Below are positions 36,318 through 45,729 of a DNA stretch of 64,000 nt, in pieces. How positions within the stretch are numbered: position 1 is the stretch's first letter; every line of letters begins with the position of its first letter. Under the pieces are notes generated by a model. The model was not told the DNA's origin and did no database searches. It saw nothing but the letters and a program-made list of their open reading frames with translations. Source of the stretch: Roseibium aggregatum IAM 12614 (GTDB lineage Bacteria; Pseudomonadota; Alphaproteobacteria; Rhizobiales; Stappiaceae). The position numbers and the translations under genes are program-made. The DNA lies in NCBI RefSeq assembly GCF_000168975.1, contig NZ_AAUW01000011.1, positions 1 to 64,000 of the forward strand, written 5' to 3'.

Positions 36318-36893
36318 ATGTCTGAAGACCTTCTGCGATACGATATTCTGATCCAGGACGCGCTGCGTGGAGCGGTGAAGAAAATACTTGCCGAAGTCGG
36401 TCGTACCGGGCTGCCCGGAGACCACCACTTCTACATCGCGTTCGACACCAATGCCCCGGGCGTGCGTATTTCTCAGCGGCTCAAGGAACGCTATCCGCAG
36501 GAAATGACCATCGTTCTGCAGCACCAGTTCTGGGACCTTGCCATCGGCGAACATGCGTTTGAAGTTGGCCTGTCCTTCGGCGGCGTGCCGGAAAAACTGC
36601 TTGTGCCTTTCTCCGCCATCAAGGGCTTCTTCGATCCGTCCGTACAGTTCGCGCTGGAGTTCGATCCAGGCAAGACGGCAGAAGAACTGCCGGAAGAATT
36701 GCTGGAAGCCGTGGAAGAACTTGCCAGGGCCGAGCAGGAGCATGGCGACAACGAAGCCAAGCAGGACGAAGGCAACGGTGACCGGGAAGCAGCCTCCGCC
36801 GAACCGAAGGCCAAGCCTGCCGCTCAGGCCACTGAAAACAGTGACGGTGGCGGCGAAGTCGTTTCCCTGGACGCATTCCGCAAGAAGACCTGA
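36318..36893 (+). CDS. sspB: ClpXP adaptor SspB, alpha type
   Basis: Delivers ssrA-tagged proteins to ClpXP. 191 residues: an N-terminal peptide-binding domain (LRYDILIQDALRGAVKKIL, then GDHHFYIAFDT and ERYPQEMTIVLQHQFWDL) and a flexible acidic/Ala-rich tail ending in VVSLDAFRKK, the type of C-terminal motif that docks on the ClpX zinc domain. ATG 36318 is used because the family starts there. It begins 170 bp after the tmRNA on the same strand, and is followed by DUF4169 and a ribbon-helix-helix gene, a conserved order in Hyphomicrobiales. Confidence 0.93.
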   Translation: MSEDLLRYDILIQDALRGAVKKILAEVGRTGLPGDHHFYIAFDTNAPGVRISQRLKERYPQEMTIVLQHQFWDLAIGEHAFEVGLSFGGVPEKLLVPFSAIKGFFDPSVQFALEFDPGKTAEELPEELLEAVEELARAEQEHGDNEAKQDEGNGDREAASAEPKAKPAAQATENSDGGGEVVSLDAFRKKT

Positions 36894-36910
36894 GATCGGG
36901 AGCCTTTCCC

Positions 36911-37204
36911 ATGAGCGCGGAGATCATCAATCTGCGCATGGCGCGCAAACAGAAGAAGCGTGAGGACAAGGACAAGACCGCCGAGGACAACCGGCGCAAG
37001 TATGGCCGGTCCAAAGCCGAACGCGATGCCGCCCGCCAGCGCCGGGAAACGCTCGAAACTCATGTCGACGGCCATCTCCTGGGAAAGCGTGACGGACCGA
37101 ATGCTGAACACTCCGATCCTGAAACAACCGACGCAGATAAATTCGCTCTAGAGCCTTCCGGCCAGAACCCTTCTGGCCCGAAGCCTTCTGACAACGGCGA
37201 CTGA
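36911..37204 (+). CDS. DUF4169 family protein
   Basis: A 97-residue hydrophilic protein starting MSAEIINLRMARKQKKRE, the DUF4169 signature, with many Arg/Lys/Glu (likely helical) and a Pro/Ser/Gly tail of low complexity. Function unknown. It starts 17 bp after sspB and ends 6 bp before the next gene, so it belongs to the same operon. Confidence 0.85.
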   Translation: MSAEIINLRMARKQKKREDKDKTAEDNRRKYGRSKAERDAARQRRETLETHVDGHLLGKRDGPNAEHSDPETTDADKFALEPSGQNPSGPKPSDNGD

Positions 37205-37210
37205 TCGCCA

Positions 37211-37444
37211 ATGGCTCTGCTCAAACGCTCCCTCTCCCTTCACGGCCACCGCACCAGCCTGGCGCTGGAGCCGGAGTTCTGGGACGTGGTCGATGCCCAT
37301 GCCGATGCCACGCAAAAATCCCTCGCCGGCCTGATCGCCGAAATCGACGACAACCGCGACCCGGAAGACCCGCTGTCTTCGGCAGTCAGGGTCTGGGCCT
37401 TGAAGCGGGTGCAAATGGAAGCTGGTCTGATTTCGGAGGGATGA
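37211..37444 (+). CDS. Ribbon-helix-helix domain protein
   Basis: A 77-residue protein with a ribbon-helix-helix fold: KRSLSLHGHRTSLALEPEFW gives the strand and first helix, followed by the KSLAGLIAEID turn-helix. Such proteins are DNA-binding dimers, sometimes antitoxins, but no toxin is adjacent here. It is third gene of the sspB operon and may regulate it. Confidence 0.85.
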   Translation: MALLKRSLSLHGHRTSLALEPEFWDVVDAHADATQKSLAGLIAEIDDNRDPEDPLSSAVRVWALKRVQMEAGLISEG

Positions 37445-37561
37445 ACGGCTGACAATCAGATTGCTGGTCCCCTGTTTCTGGCGTGCCCCAGAGCGCTGTT
37501 GGAAGTGCCCGGACCGCCACTGAGCTTCAGCCCTCTTGCCGCCTCAACAACACACATCTCC

Positions 37562-37666
37562 CTCATCCTGAGGAGCGCGCTTGCGCGCGTCTCGAAGGAT
37601 GGCGACACACTCTGAGCAAGCAGCCCATCCTTCGAGACAGCGCTTCGCGCTTCCTCAGGATGAGGG
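37562..37666. repeat. Family A palindromic repeat pair, locus 3
   Basis: Copy one CTCATCCTGAGGAGCGCGC...CTCGAAGGATGG (37562-37602) and inverted copy two CCATCCTTCGAGACAGCGC...CAGGATGAGG (37624-37665), in the 336-bp gap between the ribbon-helix-helix gene and the AsmA gene. Nothing else is seen in that gap. Confidence 0.85.
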
Positions 37667-37780
37667 GAGACTGATGGAAAGCTGAAGTGGGTAGGGCAGC
37701 TTCTTTTCCGACCACCGTTCAATGGGCTTCAGGCAACACCTGCCCAACACCGACGAGCGAAGGCCCGTGATACCGGCCTA

Positions 37781-40700
37781 TTACTGTGCCCCGGGCAGGA
37801 CCAGAGGTGCACCGACATCGCGTGTCAGCAGGTCTTCAATGGAGACGGGCGGATCCAGAGGTGGCAGGCCGTTCGAAGGATTGGTGGCCGGAGCGGTGTC
37901 TGGCGCTGCCGTCAGGTCTTCCAGGTCCGGAGAGTCCAGTACAGCTCGAATGCGCTCGGCAAAGGGGGCCGGTGCTGGGGCTGGCGTCGGCACAGGTGGC
38001 GGCGCGGCGCGGGTTTCCCTGCGCGGCGCATCGTTGGTCTTTGGCGGCAGGGCAGAGTTTTCCTGTTTGTCGGGATCTGCCTGAGGCTGGCTGCCGTCTT
38101 CAGACGGCCCCTGTTCCAGTTGGAGCAGCTCTTCCTCAGCGGCACGTGCGGCTTCACGCTTGCGCCGAGCCTCGCCTTCCCGCTGGTTTTTCAACTCCCG
38201 TACAAGACGGTCCCGCTCCAGGATTTCCGCCTGAAGTTTCTCGACGCGTTCGACTTCCCGCTCAAAGGCGCGCAGGGTCAGATAGGCGGTGAAAGGCGCG
38301 ATATCGATGCGGCGCTCCGGTGCTTCCACAGGCCCTTCGAACAGAAGCCCGACCTGCGGTTCTGCCCCGGTCACCGCATCCTCGCCCGGATCGACCTTCA
38401 AAGAGAAATCCGCATCGAGATCGTAGTTGGCAAGGTCCACTTCGGCGCTGCCGAAGATCTCTGCCTTTTCGGCATCGACCACAACGTTGCGTGCGCTCAG
38501 CCGGCCTCCAACCATCGTCAACGTGCCGTCAACGCGTTTGAATGGCAGGCTGCCCGCAGCCATGTGGCTGACGAAAACGTCGCGGATCTTGTCGTCCTGA
38601 AGGTCCAGTCCTGCGTCCACCGCACGGGTCACCAGCGGGAAGGCTTGCGGATTGAGACCCCGGAAGTCGCCATTTTCCATCGAGAATGTGCCACCGCCGT
38701 TGAGGCCGGTCACGATGGCCGAGATCGACCGCCCTGCCCCTTCGAACTCCAGGTAAAGATCGAGCGTGCCGGAGGCGACCGCTCTGTTGTCCGGCCGCCA
38801 GGAAACCTGCCTCAGGTCGGCATTGTCGAGTTTGACCCGGCCAGAGGCCGCTGCCTCAGCTTCCGTTCTGCGGATCGAAAGACTGCCGTCAAGTTGGCCA
38901 CCGGCAAAGGCTCCCTGCAGCCCGTCCAGGCGGAACAGGCTTGGCGACACCCGAAGCTCGGCACTGGGATTGGCGATAGCCGTTCCCTCGTCCAGCAGCA
39001 TCCTGTCTGCCTTGAGCTGCAAGGTCAGGTCGAGACCATCCAGAAGCGGCGAGCCGAACGGAGTTGTCGGCCACATACTGGAACCGTCCCCTGCCGAGAA
39101 CCACTGGTCCGGGCCCAGCACGAGTTCCGTCATGGTGCGCAGATCAGCTTCGGAGACCGTCATCTCACCGGAAAAGCGTCTGTTGCGTTCACCCGGTGCC
39201 GGTTCCAGATCACCTTCCAGACGGCCCTCGAATGACGTCGCGCCGAGCGAACCTTCGGCCCTGCTGACCGCCAACGAACTGCCGACGCCTTCCAGATCGA
39301 CCGAAAGCGCTGCCGGGAGTCTGCCGCTCATGATCGGCAGAACCCGCCCGGCCATCAAGGCCAGCGGCCCAAGGTCCGAAGTCTCCGCATTCACGGAAAT
39401 CAGGTATTCCGGCGCTTCATCCTTCTTCAGGGTCAAGGTGCCGTCGGCTTCCACCTTCGAACCGCCGATTTCGGTGGCAAGGCGTGTCGTCAGGCCCTTG
39501 GCCGGAATGCCGGCAACGTTCAGCGTCAGATGGCCATTGCCGGCAGCTTCCACCGGAATGACGTCAAAGCCGAGCTGTTGCAGAAGTCTGCCGCCATCCG
39601 GCCCCTTCAGTTCCACGCCAACGGCAATTTCCGCATCGTGCCACTGATCGACACGGCCCTTGAGTTCCGCATTGATTGCAGTGTCCGCCCCGCCCGCGCT
39701 GCCATCGAGGCGCAGCGTCATGTCTGTTGCCTCGCCTGCCGCCGCAGCCTTCAACTCGGCATCAAACTTGGCAGGCACCAGGCTTGCGGCTGCTCGTTCC
39801 AGCCGCTCTGCAAACATCGTTTCGGGAAACAATCCGCCCGCCAGCGCCACAAGACCGCTCAGGTCCCGCGCATCGAGCGTTCCGGACACAGCCCCTTCAG
39901 GCGCGGAAAAGAGATTGCGGATATCGCCTGAGACGTCGAGCCGGGCACCTGCAAGGTCGTCCGCAAACAGCCTGTCGATGCGAACGCCGCCGTCGGAATA
40001 TTCCGCTTCCAGCGCCAGACCTTCACCTTCGACACCGCGCGCCACCACCTGCTTGGCACGCAGGCGGATGGACACGTCGAGCCCTTTGGGATCTTCCGGT
40101 TCCCCTGCCCCGCCCGCTTGCGGGTGAAGCAGCGCGGCCATGTTTTCGATCTGGTCGAGATCGAGCCGATCCGCTTCCAGAGAAAGCGAGAACTCCGAAT
40201 TGCCGCTGCGGGGAATACGGTAAGACAGGCCGCCACGGGCTTCGGACCCGGCAATGGTCAGCCGCAGATTGTCCAGCGCCGCCCCTTCGGGCACCAGGTT
40301 CAGACGGCCTTCCAGGCTCACCGGGTCGATGGTGCCGACACCGGTTTCCTTCTTCCGCCACCAGCTCAGCAGTGAAGCAGGCTGATCGGAGCTGATCGAG
40401 ACCGCACCGCGATAGGTCAGAGACGGCTCAAGACCGAGATCCCCCTGGGTCGCCACAGTCGTGCGGCCCGGCAGGCGCCCGGCAAGGCGCGCCACGCGCC
40501 AGCCACCCAGCATGGTTTCAAGATCCAGGCGGACATTCTGGATGATGCCGCCACCGGCGACCAGGGCCGGAACGTCCATCGAGACAGCGCCGTCGATGGA
40601 CGGCAGCGGTACGACACGAAGGGCGGCGATCAGCCGTTTTGCCGCCTCGTTGATATCCACCGGCGACTGCGGTCCGCCGCCTAGCAGCCTGTCCAGATCA

Positions 40701-41632
40701 ACCTGCTTCGACCGCGCCCGGATCTCGAACCGTTTGTCACCGGCGTAAACCAGATCCGCATTGCCGGTCATGCTGAGGCGCCGGTCTTCAGGCCCGTAGC
40801 GGAACTCGAATTCGGGAACGGCAACCTCGGCGATATCGGCAGTGAACTGCCCTTCCGCCTGCCACATGTTCGGATCGTTTTCTTCCAGCGCAACCGAGGC
40901 AATGGTGAAACGGCCGTCGAATTCGGGGGCAGCGTCGGCCACCTGAAGCTGGCCATCAAAGGCGAAACTGACCGGCCGGTTGGTCGGCGTCACGTCCCCC
41001 TTCACGCGCAATCCGGCATCTTCCTGGGCGCGGCCTGTTGCCAGACTGACCGTATAGGGCGCTCCGTTCAGCGTGAGGCTGCCCGCAGCCCGGAACGGCC
41101 CTGCGAGCGACCGCGCGGACACGACAAGATTGCCGTTGTCGATCCTGTTGATATCCCCGGACCGCGCATCGACAATCGTCAATGCCCCGTCGCGGATCGT
41201 GACGTTTTCGAAGGTCAGATCGTCCGGTGCCAGTTTGGCGATGGCACCGTTTGAGGTCATGGCGGTGAGCCAGTCCAGACGCCCCGCCTCATCCAGCGAA
41301 AGCGCCAGATGCGGGCGGTCGAGTTCCATATCCAGAACACGAATTTCACCCTTCAGAAGGGACGGAAGCTCGATCCGCATATCGAAGCGCGACACGACCA
41401 GAAGCGGGTCTTCCGCACCGCCAACGCGTACGTCGGAAAAACTGATGGACGGTGCGGGCAGAAGTCGCAGATCCGCCTCGCCCAGCACAGTCACCTTGTG
41501 CCCCAGCGCGCGCTCTGCATAGCTTTCGAAGGTCGACCGATAAACGGTCCAGTCGATAAAGAACGGCCCGACCAGCGCTGCCACCAGCACCAGAATGACT
41601 GTTACACCCAACGTGATGTAGACGGAGTTCAG
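37781..41632 (-). CDS. AsmA family protein
   Basis: A very large (about 1283-residue) inner-membrane-anchored protein of the AsmA-like type, members of which shape lipid transport to the outer membrane. One N-terminal helix (LVAALVGPFFIDW) is followed by FESYAERALGHKVTVLG and a long beta-rich, groove-forming body with DLRLLPAPSISFSDVRVG, and AsmA_2-type repeats near residues 1000-1150. The C-terminal ~180 residues are charged and Pro/Ala-rich with a coiled region (LERDRLVRELKNQRE). No ATG fits: the computed start is TTG 41611, but CTG 41632 has AAGGAGA 7 nt upstream and adds NSVYITL, the usual family beginning, so I extended it. Confidence 0.88.
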   Translation of the reverse strand: MNSVYITLGVTVILVLVAALVGPFFIDWTVYRSTFESYAERALGHKVTVLGEADLRLLPAPSISFSDVRVGGAEDPLLVVSRFDMRIELPSLLKGEIRVLDMELDRPHLALSLDEAGRLDWLTAMTSNGAIAKLAPDDLTFENVTIRDGALTIVDARSGDINRIDNGNLVVSARSLAGPFRAAGSLTLNGAPYTVSLATGRAQEDAGLRVKGDVTPTNRPVSFAFDGQLQVADAAPEFDGRFTIASVALEENDPNMWQAEGQFTADIAEVAVPEFEFRYGPEDRRLSMTGNADLVYAGDKRFEIRARSKQVDLDRLLGGGPQSPVDINEAAKRLIAALRVVPLPSIDGAVSMDVPALVAGGGIIQNVRLDLETMLGGWRVARLAGRLPGRTTVATQGDLGLEPSLTYRGAVSISSDQPASLLSWWRKKETGVGTIDPVSLEGRLNLVPEGAALDNLRLTIAGSEARGGLSYRIPRSGNSEFSLSLEADRLDLDQIENMAALLHPQAGGAGEPEDPKGLDVSIRLRAKQVVARGVEGEGLALEAEYSDGGVRIDRLFADDLAGARLDVSGDIRNLFSAPEGAVSGTLDARDLSGLVALAGGLFPETMFAERLERAAASLVPAKFDAELKAAAAGEATDMTLRLDGSAGGADTAINAELKGRVDQWHDAEIAVGVELKGPDGGRLLQQLGFDVIPVEAAGNGHLTLNVAGIPAKGLTTRLATEIGGSKVEADGTLTLKKDEAPEYLISVNAETSDLGPLALMAGRVLPIMSGRLPAALSVDLEGVGSSLAVSRAEGSLGATSFEGRLEGDLEPAPGERNRRFSGEMTVSEADLRTMTELVLGPDQWFSAGDGSSMWPTTPFGSPLLDGLDLTLQLKADRMLLDEGTAIANPSAELRVSPSLFRLDGLQGAFAGGQLDGSLSIRRTEAEAAASGRVKLDNADLRQVSWRPDNRAVASGTLDLYLEFEGAGRSISAIVTGLNGGGTFSMENGDFRGLNPQAFPLVTRAVDAGLDLQDDKIRDVFVSHMAAGSLPFKRVDGTLTMVGGRLSARNVVVDAEKAEIFGSAEVDLANYDLDADFSLKVDPGEDAVTGAEPQVGLLFEGPVEAPERRIDIAPFTAYLTLRAFEREVERVEKLQAEILERDRLVRELKNQREGEARRKREAARAAEEELLQLEQGPSEDGSQPQADPDKQENSALPPKTNDAPRRETRAAPPPVPTPAPAPAPFAERIRAVLDSPDLEDLTAAPDTAPATNPSNGLPPLDPPVSIEDLLTRDVGAPLVLPGAQ

Positions 41633-41792
41633 GCCTTGTCTCCTTGTTCTCCAAAGTCACCGGATATCGTACCGGATAGATGTAGCCGATCTCTGCTGCA
41701 GTGCAAACACAGGATTGCCGGCGCTGGCCGGATCGCCGCATTGCGGCGTCCGGCGGAGCAAAACGAGCTTATTGAACTGATTCGATACAATA

Positions 41793-43217
41793 TCATGACT
41801 GCGGCAGGATCTTGCCGGGATTCATCAAATTGTCAGGATCAAGCGCCTGTTTGACAGCGCGCATCACGTCAAGCGCTTCGCCATGTTCCTTGGCCATGTA
41901 TTTCTGCTTGCCCTGGCCGACGCCATGTTCCCCGGTGCAGGTGCCGCCCATGTCGATCGCCCTCAGCGCAAGCCGTCCGACAAAGTCTTCCGTCCGCTGC
42001 TTTTCTTCCGGATCGTCCAGATTGACCAGGATCTGGACGTGGAAGTTGCCGTCGCCCACATGGCCGACGATTGGCGCCAGGAAGCCTTCGTTGCGGATAT
42101 CCTCGGCCGTGGCCGCGACGCAGTCGGCAAGGCGCGAGATCGGCACGCAGACATCGGTCACCATGATGCTGGCTTCAGGCTTCAGCGACTTGCCGGCCCA
42201 ATAGGCGTCATGTCGCGCAGCCCAGAGCTTTGTCCGCTCTTCCGCCCCCGTTGCCCATTTGAACGGCCCACCGCCAAATTCCTCGGCAATTGCGGAGAAG
42301 GTTTCGGACTGCTCCTGAACACCGGCCTCAGACCCGTGGAACTCCAGGAAAAGCGTCGGGGTTTCAGGCAGATCCAACTTTGAGTAGATGTTGCAGCCGC
42401 GCACCTGAACTTCGTCCAGCAACTCGATACGGGCGACTGGCACCCCCATCTGGATGGTCATGATCACCGCGTTGCAGGCGGACGCGACATCCGGGAACGG
42501 GCAGACACCACCGGAAATGGCTTCCGGCTGACCATTGAGGCGCAGGGTCACCTCCGTGACGATGCCAAGGGTGCCCTCCGAGCCGACAAAAAGCCGGGTC
42601 AGATCATAGCCGGCCGAGGATTTTTTCGCCCGTCCACCCGTCTTGATAATCCGCCCGTCCGCCGTCACCACGGTGAGGCCCAGGACAGCGTCCTTCATTG
42701 TGCCATAACGCACGGCATTGGTGCCTGATGCACGGGTGGCCGCCATGCCGCCAATGCTTGCATCCGCACCCGGATCAATCGGAAAGAACAGGCCGGTGTC
42801 GCGAATGAAGCTGTTGAGCTGCTTGCGCGTCACCCCGGCCTCGACGCGGCAGTCCAGATCCTGCGCGTTGACTTCCAGAATTTTGTTCATGCGTGACAGG
42901 TCGATGGAAACGCCGCCGTACGGTGCATTCACATGGCCTTCGAGGGAGGAACCTGTTCCGAACGCGATCACCGGCACCTTGTGGGCCGCGCAGATCTTTA
43001 CTGCTTCGGCGACTTCCTCGGTCGTCTCGGCAAAAACGACAGCGTCGGGCGGCTGATTCTTCAACCAGGTTGTGGTGTGGCCGTGCTGTTCCCGCAAGGC
43101 CTTCGACGTGGAGCAACGGTCCTTGAACAGATCCGTCAGCTTCTCGATGGCAGCGCCAATCCCGCTATTCTTTTCAAGAACTTGCGCTGCATTGGGCGTG
43201 CTTGCCAATTCCGGCAT
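41793..43217 (-). CDS. FAD-linked D-lactate dehydrogenase (LDHD type)
   Basis: A 474-residue flavoprotein of the GlcD/Dld family. The FAD-binding PCMH domain shows FGTGSSLEGHV, DPGADASIGGMAATRASGTNAVRYG (cut short here: IGGMAATRASGTNAV) and the Gly-rich SEGTLGIVTEVTL; the C-terminal cap has VGHVGDGNFH with metal/substrate histidines and GEHGVGQGK. It oxidises D-lactate or a related 2-hydroxyacid and passes electrons to the respiratory chain. No iron-sulfur partner (GlcF) is adjacent, favouring the single-subunit D-lactate type over glycolate oxidase. Confidence 0.92.
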   Translation of the reverse strand: MPELASTPNAAQVLEKNSGIGAAIEKLTDLFKDRCSTSKALREQHGHTTTWLKNQPPDAVVFAETTEEVAEAVKICAAHKVPVIAFGTGSSLEGHVNAPYGGVSIDLSRMNKILEVNAQDLDCRVEAGVTRKQLNSFIRDTGLFFPIDPGADASIGGMAATRASGTNAVRYGTMKDAVLGLTVVTADGRIIKTGGRAKKSSAGYDLTRLFVGSEGTLGIVTEVTLRLNGQPEAISGGVCPFPDVASACNAVIMTIQMGVPVARIELLDEVQVRGCNIYSKLDLPETPTLFLEFHGSEAGVQEQSETFSAIAEEFGGGPFKWATGAEERTKLWAARHDAYWAGKSLKPEASIMVTDVCVPISRLADCVAATAEDIRNEGFLAPIVGHVGDGNFHVQILVNLDDPEEKQRTEDFVGRLALRAIDMGGTCTGEHGVGQGKQKYMAKEHGEALDVMRAVKQALDPDNLMNPGKILPQS

Positions 43218-43350
43218 TTTCTTTCCTCCTAGGGCCGCGCCTTTGTCTGCGCGGTAAAAAACCGAATATGTTAGTCCCGGCCCGAAAGGTCAAAGCCTAA
43301 TGGGTATTTCCCGCAAGGTTGGACACAATGGCGCAAGGAGGATTGGAAAG

Positions 43351-43839
43351 GTGACATGGGACGCAAAGCCGGTGGAAAGCGAAATCATGACGGTCAAGGA
43401 AGACTGGATCGATTACAACGGTCACCTGAACATGGCCTACTACAATGTTCTGTTCGATACCGCCGTCGATGAGGTCTTCCTGCGTCTCGGCCTCGGACCC
43501 GACTATGTCAAGACCCGTGGCGCGTCGTATTTCACCGCGGAAGTGCACGTCTGCTACGTGCGCGAACTCAGCGCCGGCATGCCGGTGATCGCGACGCTTC
43601 AGCTTATCGATTTCGACGCCAAGCGCGCCCACTTCTACCAGGAACTGCGTCATGCGGAAGACGGCTGGCTGTCGGCGACATCCGAGCAGCTCAGCCTTCA
43701 TGTCGACATGAACGCCCGCAAGGTCGCTCCCTGGCCGGAAGATATCACAGCCAATCTCACGGCCTTGTCGGAAGCCCATCGTACCTTGCCGCGCCCGGAA
43801 CGCGCCGGACGCCATATCGAAATCCGCAAGAAACCCTGA
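43351..43839 (+). CDS. Thioesterase family protein (hotdog fold)
   Basis: A 162-residue 4HBT_2-type thioesterase: DYNGHLNMAYYNVLFDTAVDE carries the active-site Asp of the hotdog family (cut here as DYNGHLNMAYYN). It hydrolyses an acyl-CoA; homologues near carnitine genes act on betainyl-CoA, but no carnitine genes are adjacent. GTG 43351 is chosen because AGGAGG (43336-43341) lies 9 nt upstream; the open frame reaches back to 43300 without such a site. Confidence 0.88.
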   Translation: MTWDAKPVESEIMTVKEDWIDYNGHLNMAYYNVLFDTAVDEVFLRLGLGPDYVKTRGASYFTAEVHVCYVRELSAGMPVIATLQLIDFDAKRAHFYQELRHAEDGWLSATSEQLSLHVDMNARKVAPWPEDITANLTALSEAHRTLPRPERAGRHIEIRKKP

Positions 43840-43853
43840 GCCATTGTTAGACG

Positions 43854-43895
43854 CAAAAACAAAAGCCGGTGGAGCCGGAAACCGCTCCACCGGCT
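43854..43895 (-). terminator. Intrinsic terminator of the first ClC gene
   Basis: On the minus strand a perfect 12-bp stem AGCCGGTGGAGC / GCTCCACCGGCT with an 8-nt loop is followed by TTTTGTTTTT. It also lies just after the thioesterase gene on the plus strand, where it lacks a T tract. Confidence 0.93.
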
Positions 43896-43914
43896 GACAT
43901 GCTGGACGAATGCC

Positions 43915-45729
43915 TCAGCCGTAGTGGTTGGAGACGACGACGCCGGCAATTTCCTTGGAATCGACGACACCGACCACATCGTCCGGACGCGGAATGCGGC
44001 CATCGCCGGAGACGATGATCGCGCAACTGCGATTACGGTTGTTCATGCGGGTAATCACCGAGTTCATGATGTTCGTTGCCGGAGCAACCACGAAGTCACT
44101 CGAAAGGACCGCGCGCAGGGTCTGCCCCGCAAAACGGTCAGCCTGATACGGGATTGTGCCAAGGCGCACGAAACCGGCGATGCGGGCCCCATCGGACGCG
44201 ATGATGTGGGAAGCCCCGTCGGCACTCACGGCGGAAATGGCTTCCTGGATCGGCGTGTCGAGCGGCAGGATCACGAAGTTCTTTGCCATCACTTCCTTGA
44301 TCGGCTGCACCAGGTACATGTTGGTGTGCCGGTTCAGCGGGATCGGTTTGCCACGATGGCGCAGCTTGACGGTGTAGATGTTGTCCTTGATGAGCCAGCG
44401 CCGGATACCGACCGCAATCGCGACCGCCAGAACCAGCGGCACGATGACGTTATAGTCGCGGGTCATCTCGAAGATCATCACGATGGCGGTCATCGACGCG
44501 CCGGTTGCCCCGCCCACGAGAGCGCCCATGCCCACAAGCGCGAATTCGACCGCCGTGAAGCCGCTGTCCGGGAAGAGGTGAGAACACAGTACACCGACCA
44601 TGCCACCAAGCGTCGCACCGATGAACAGCGAGGGCGAAAACACACCGCCGGATGCCCCAGCACCAAGGCTGATCGACGTCGCAATGATCTTTGCGACGAA
44701 AAGAACCGCCAGCAGAATGAGCGTATATGGCGTCGAATTGAGGATATCCTGGATCGTGGCATAGCCGACACCGGCCGTGTGGTAGTGACCGGTGGTCAGC
44801 ATCAGCACATAGCTCAGCGTGCCGATGATCAGCATGCCGATGATGTTCTGGGTGTAATCATTGCCCGGAAGCTTGGGGAACAGATCCTCGCACCAGGCAA
44901 GCGTGCGGATGAACGCCCAGGACGCGACGCCCGCCAGCACGCCAAGCAGTGCATACGCGCCAAGCTGGATCGGTTCGATGGCCTCGATTGCCTCTTCCGC
45001 GGAGATCGGCACGATAAAGGCGGGATCCAGACCAAAGGCGATCCGACCGGCATAGGTCGCTGTTGCCGTGGCAACAACCACCGGCAGGAATGTCCGGTTG
45101 CTGACTTCAGGCAAGAGCATTTCGACCGCAAAGAGCACACCGCCGAGCGGCGTGTTGAAGGTTGCCGCAATCCCCGCCCCGGCGCCTGCCGACAGCAGCG
45201 TGATTTTCTGCCATCTCGGCAGATGCAGCGCACGCGCGATCGTCGAGCCGAAGGAAGCGCCGATCTGGATGATGGGCCCCTCGCGGCCGACAGATGCTCC
45301 TGTACCGATGGAAATCGCCGATGCGAAGGACTTGACCAGCGCCACCACACCGCGAACGTCACCCTTCTTGTGGTAAATCGCGAACATGACCTCCGGCACA
45401 CCATGGCCCTTGGCTTCAGGCGCGAAGGTCCGGACCAGAAAAACCACGATCAGGCCGCCGATGACGGGCACGAGAATGACCAGGGCACCAAGCGGGCTCG
45501 GATCTGCAAACTGGTTTGCGTCGTAAACGGTGGAAAATTTTCCGTAATAGAACAGGTTGTGAACGATCGAGATCAGATAACGGAAGAAAACCGCCCCGAT
45601 GGCTGCGACGATCCCGATGAAGAATGCAACAAGACACAGCAACGGAACAGAAAATACACGTTCTTTTCTCGCGTCGGGAGCCTCCTCACCGGACAGTGGT
45701 GAGGTATCGGACGGTTCAACAACGGACAT
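43915..45729 (-). CDS. ClC chloride channel/transporter with CBS domains
   Basis: A 604-residue ClC protein moving chloride across the inner membrane. The selectivity motifs are KGHGVPE (for GSGIPE; the chloride-coordinating Ser is His), GREGP with gate glutamate E150, and GGVFSPSLFIG. After FNTPLGGVLFAVE the position of the internal proton glutamate of E. coli ClC (E203 there) is Met204, so proton coupling may be absent. The C-terminal ~150 residues hold two CBS domains, which bind adenine nucleotides. It is head-to-head with another ClC gene. Confidence 0.93.
   Translation of the reverse strand: MSVVEPSDTSPLSGEEAPDARKERVFSVPLLCLVAFFIGIVAAIGAVFFRYLISIVHNLFYYGKFSTVYDANQFADPSPLGALVILVPVIGGLIVVFLVRTFAPEAKGHGVPEVMFAIYHKKGDVRGVVALVKSFASAISIGTGASVGREGPIIQIGASFGSTIARALHLPRWQKITLLSAGAGAGIAATFNTPLGGVLFAVEMLLPEVSNRTFLPVVVATATATYAGRIAFGLDPAFIVPISAEEAIEAIEPIQLGAYALLGVLAGVASWAFIRTLAWCEDLFPKLPGNDYTQNIIGMLIIGTLSYVLMLTTGHYHTAGVGYATIQDILNSTPYTLILLAVLFVAKIIATSISLGAGASGGVFSPSLFIGATLGGMVGVLCSHLFPDSGFTAVEFALVGMGALVGGATGASMTAIVMIFEMTRDYNVIVPLVLAVAIAVGIRRWLIKDNIYTVKLRHRGKPIPLNRHTNMYLVQPIKEVMAKNFVILPLDTPIQEAISAVSADGASHIIASDGARIAGFVRLGTIPYQADRFAGQTLRAVLSSDFVVAPATNIMNSVITRMNNRNRSCAIIVSGDGRIPRPDDVVGVVDSKEIAGVVVSNHYG

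Noticed and set aside
37211..37444. Ribbon-helix-helix gene as an antitoxin
   Set aside because: No toxin-like gene is adjacent; its neighbours are DUF4169 and sspB, a conserved non-toxin operon.
43924..45702. A 592-residue plus-strand frame across the first ClC gene
   Set aside because: Antisense of a clear membrane protein, extremely charged, no family.
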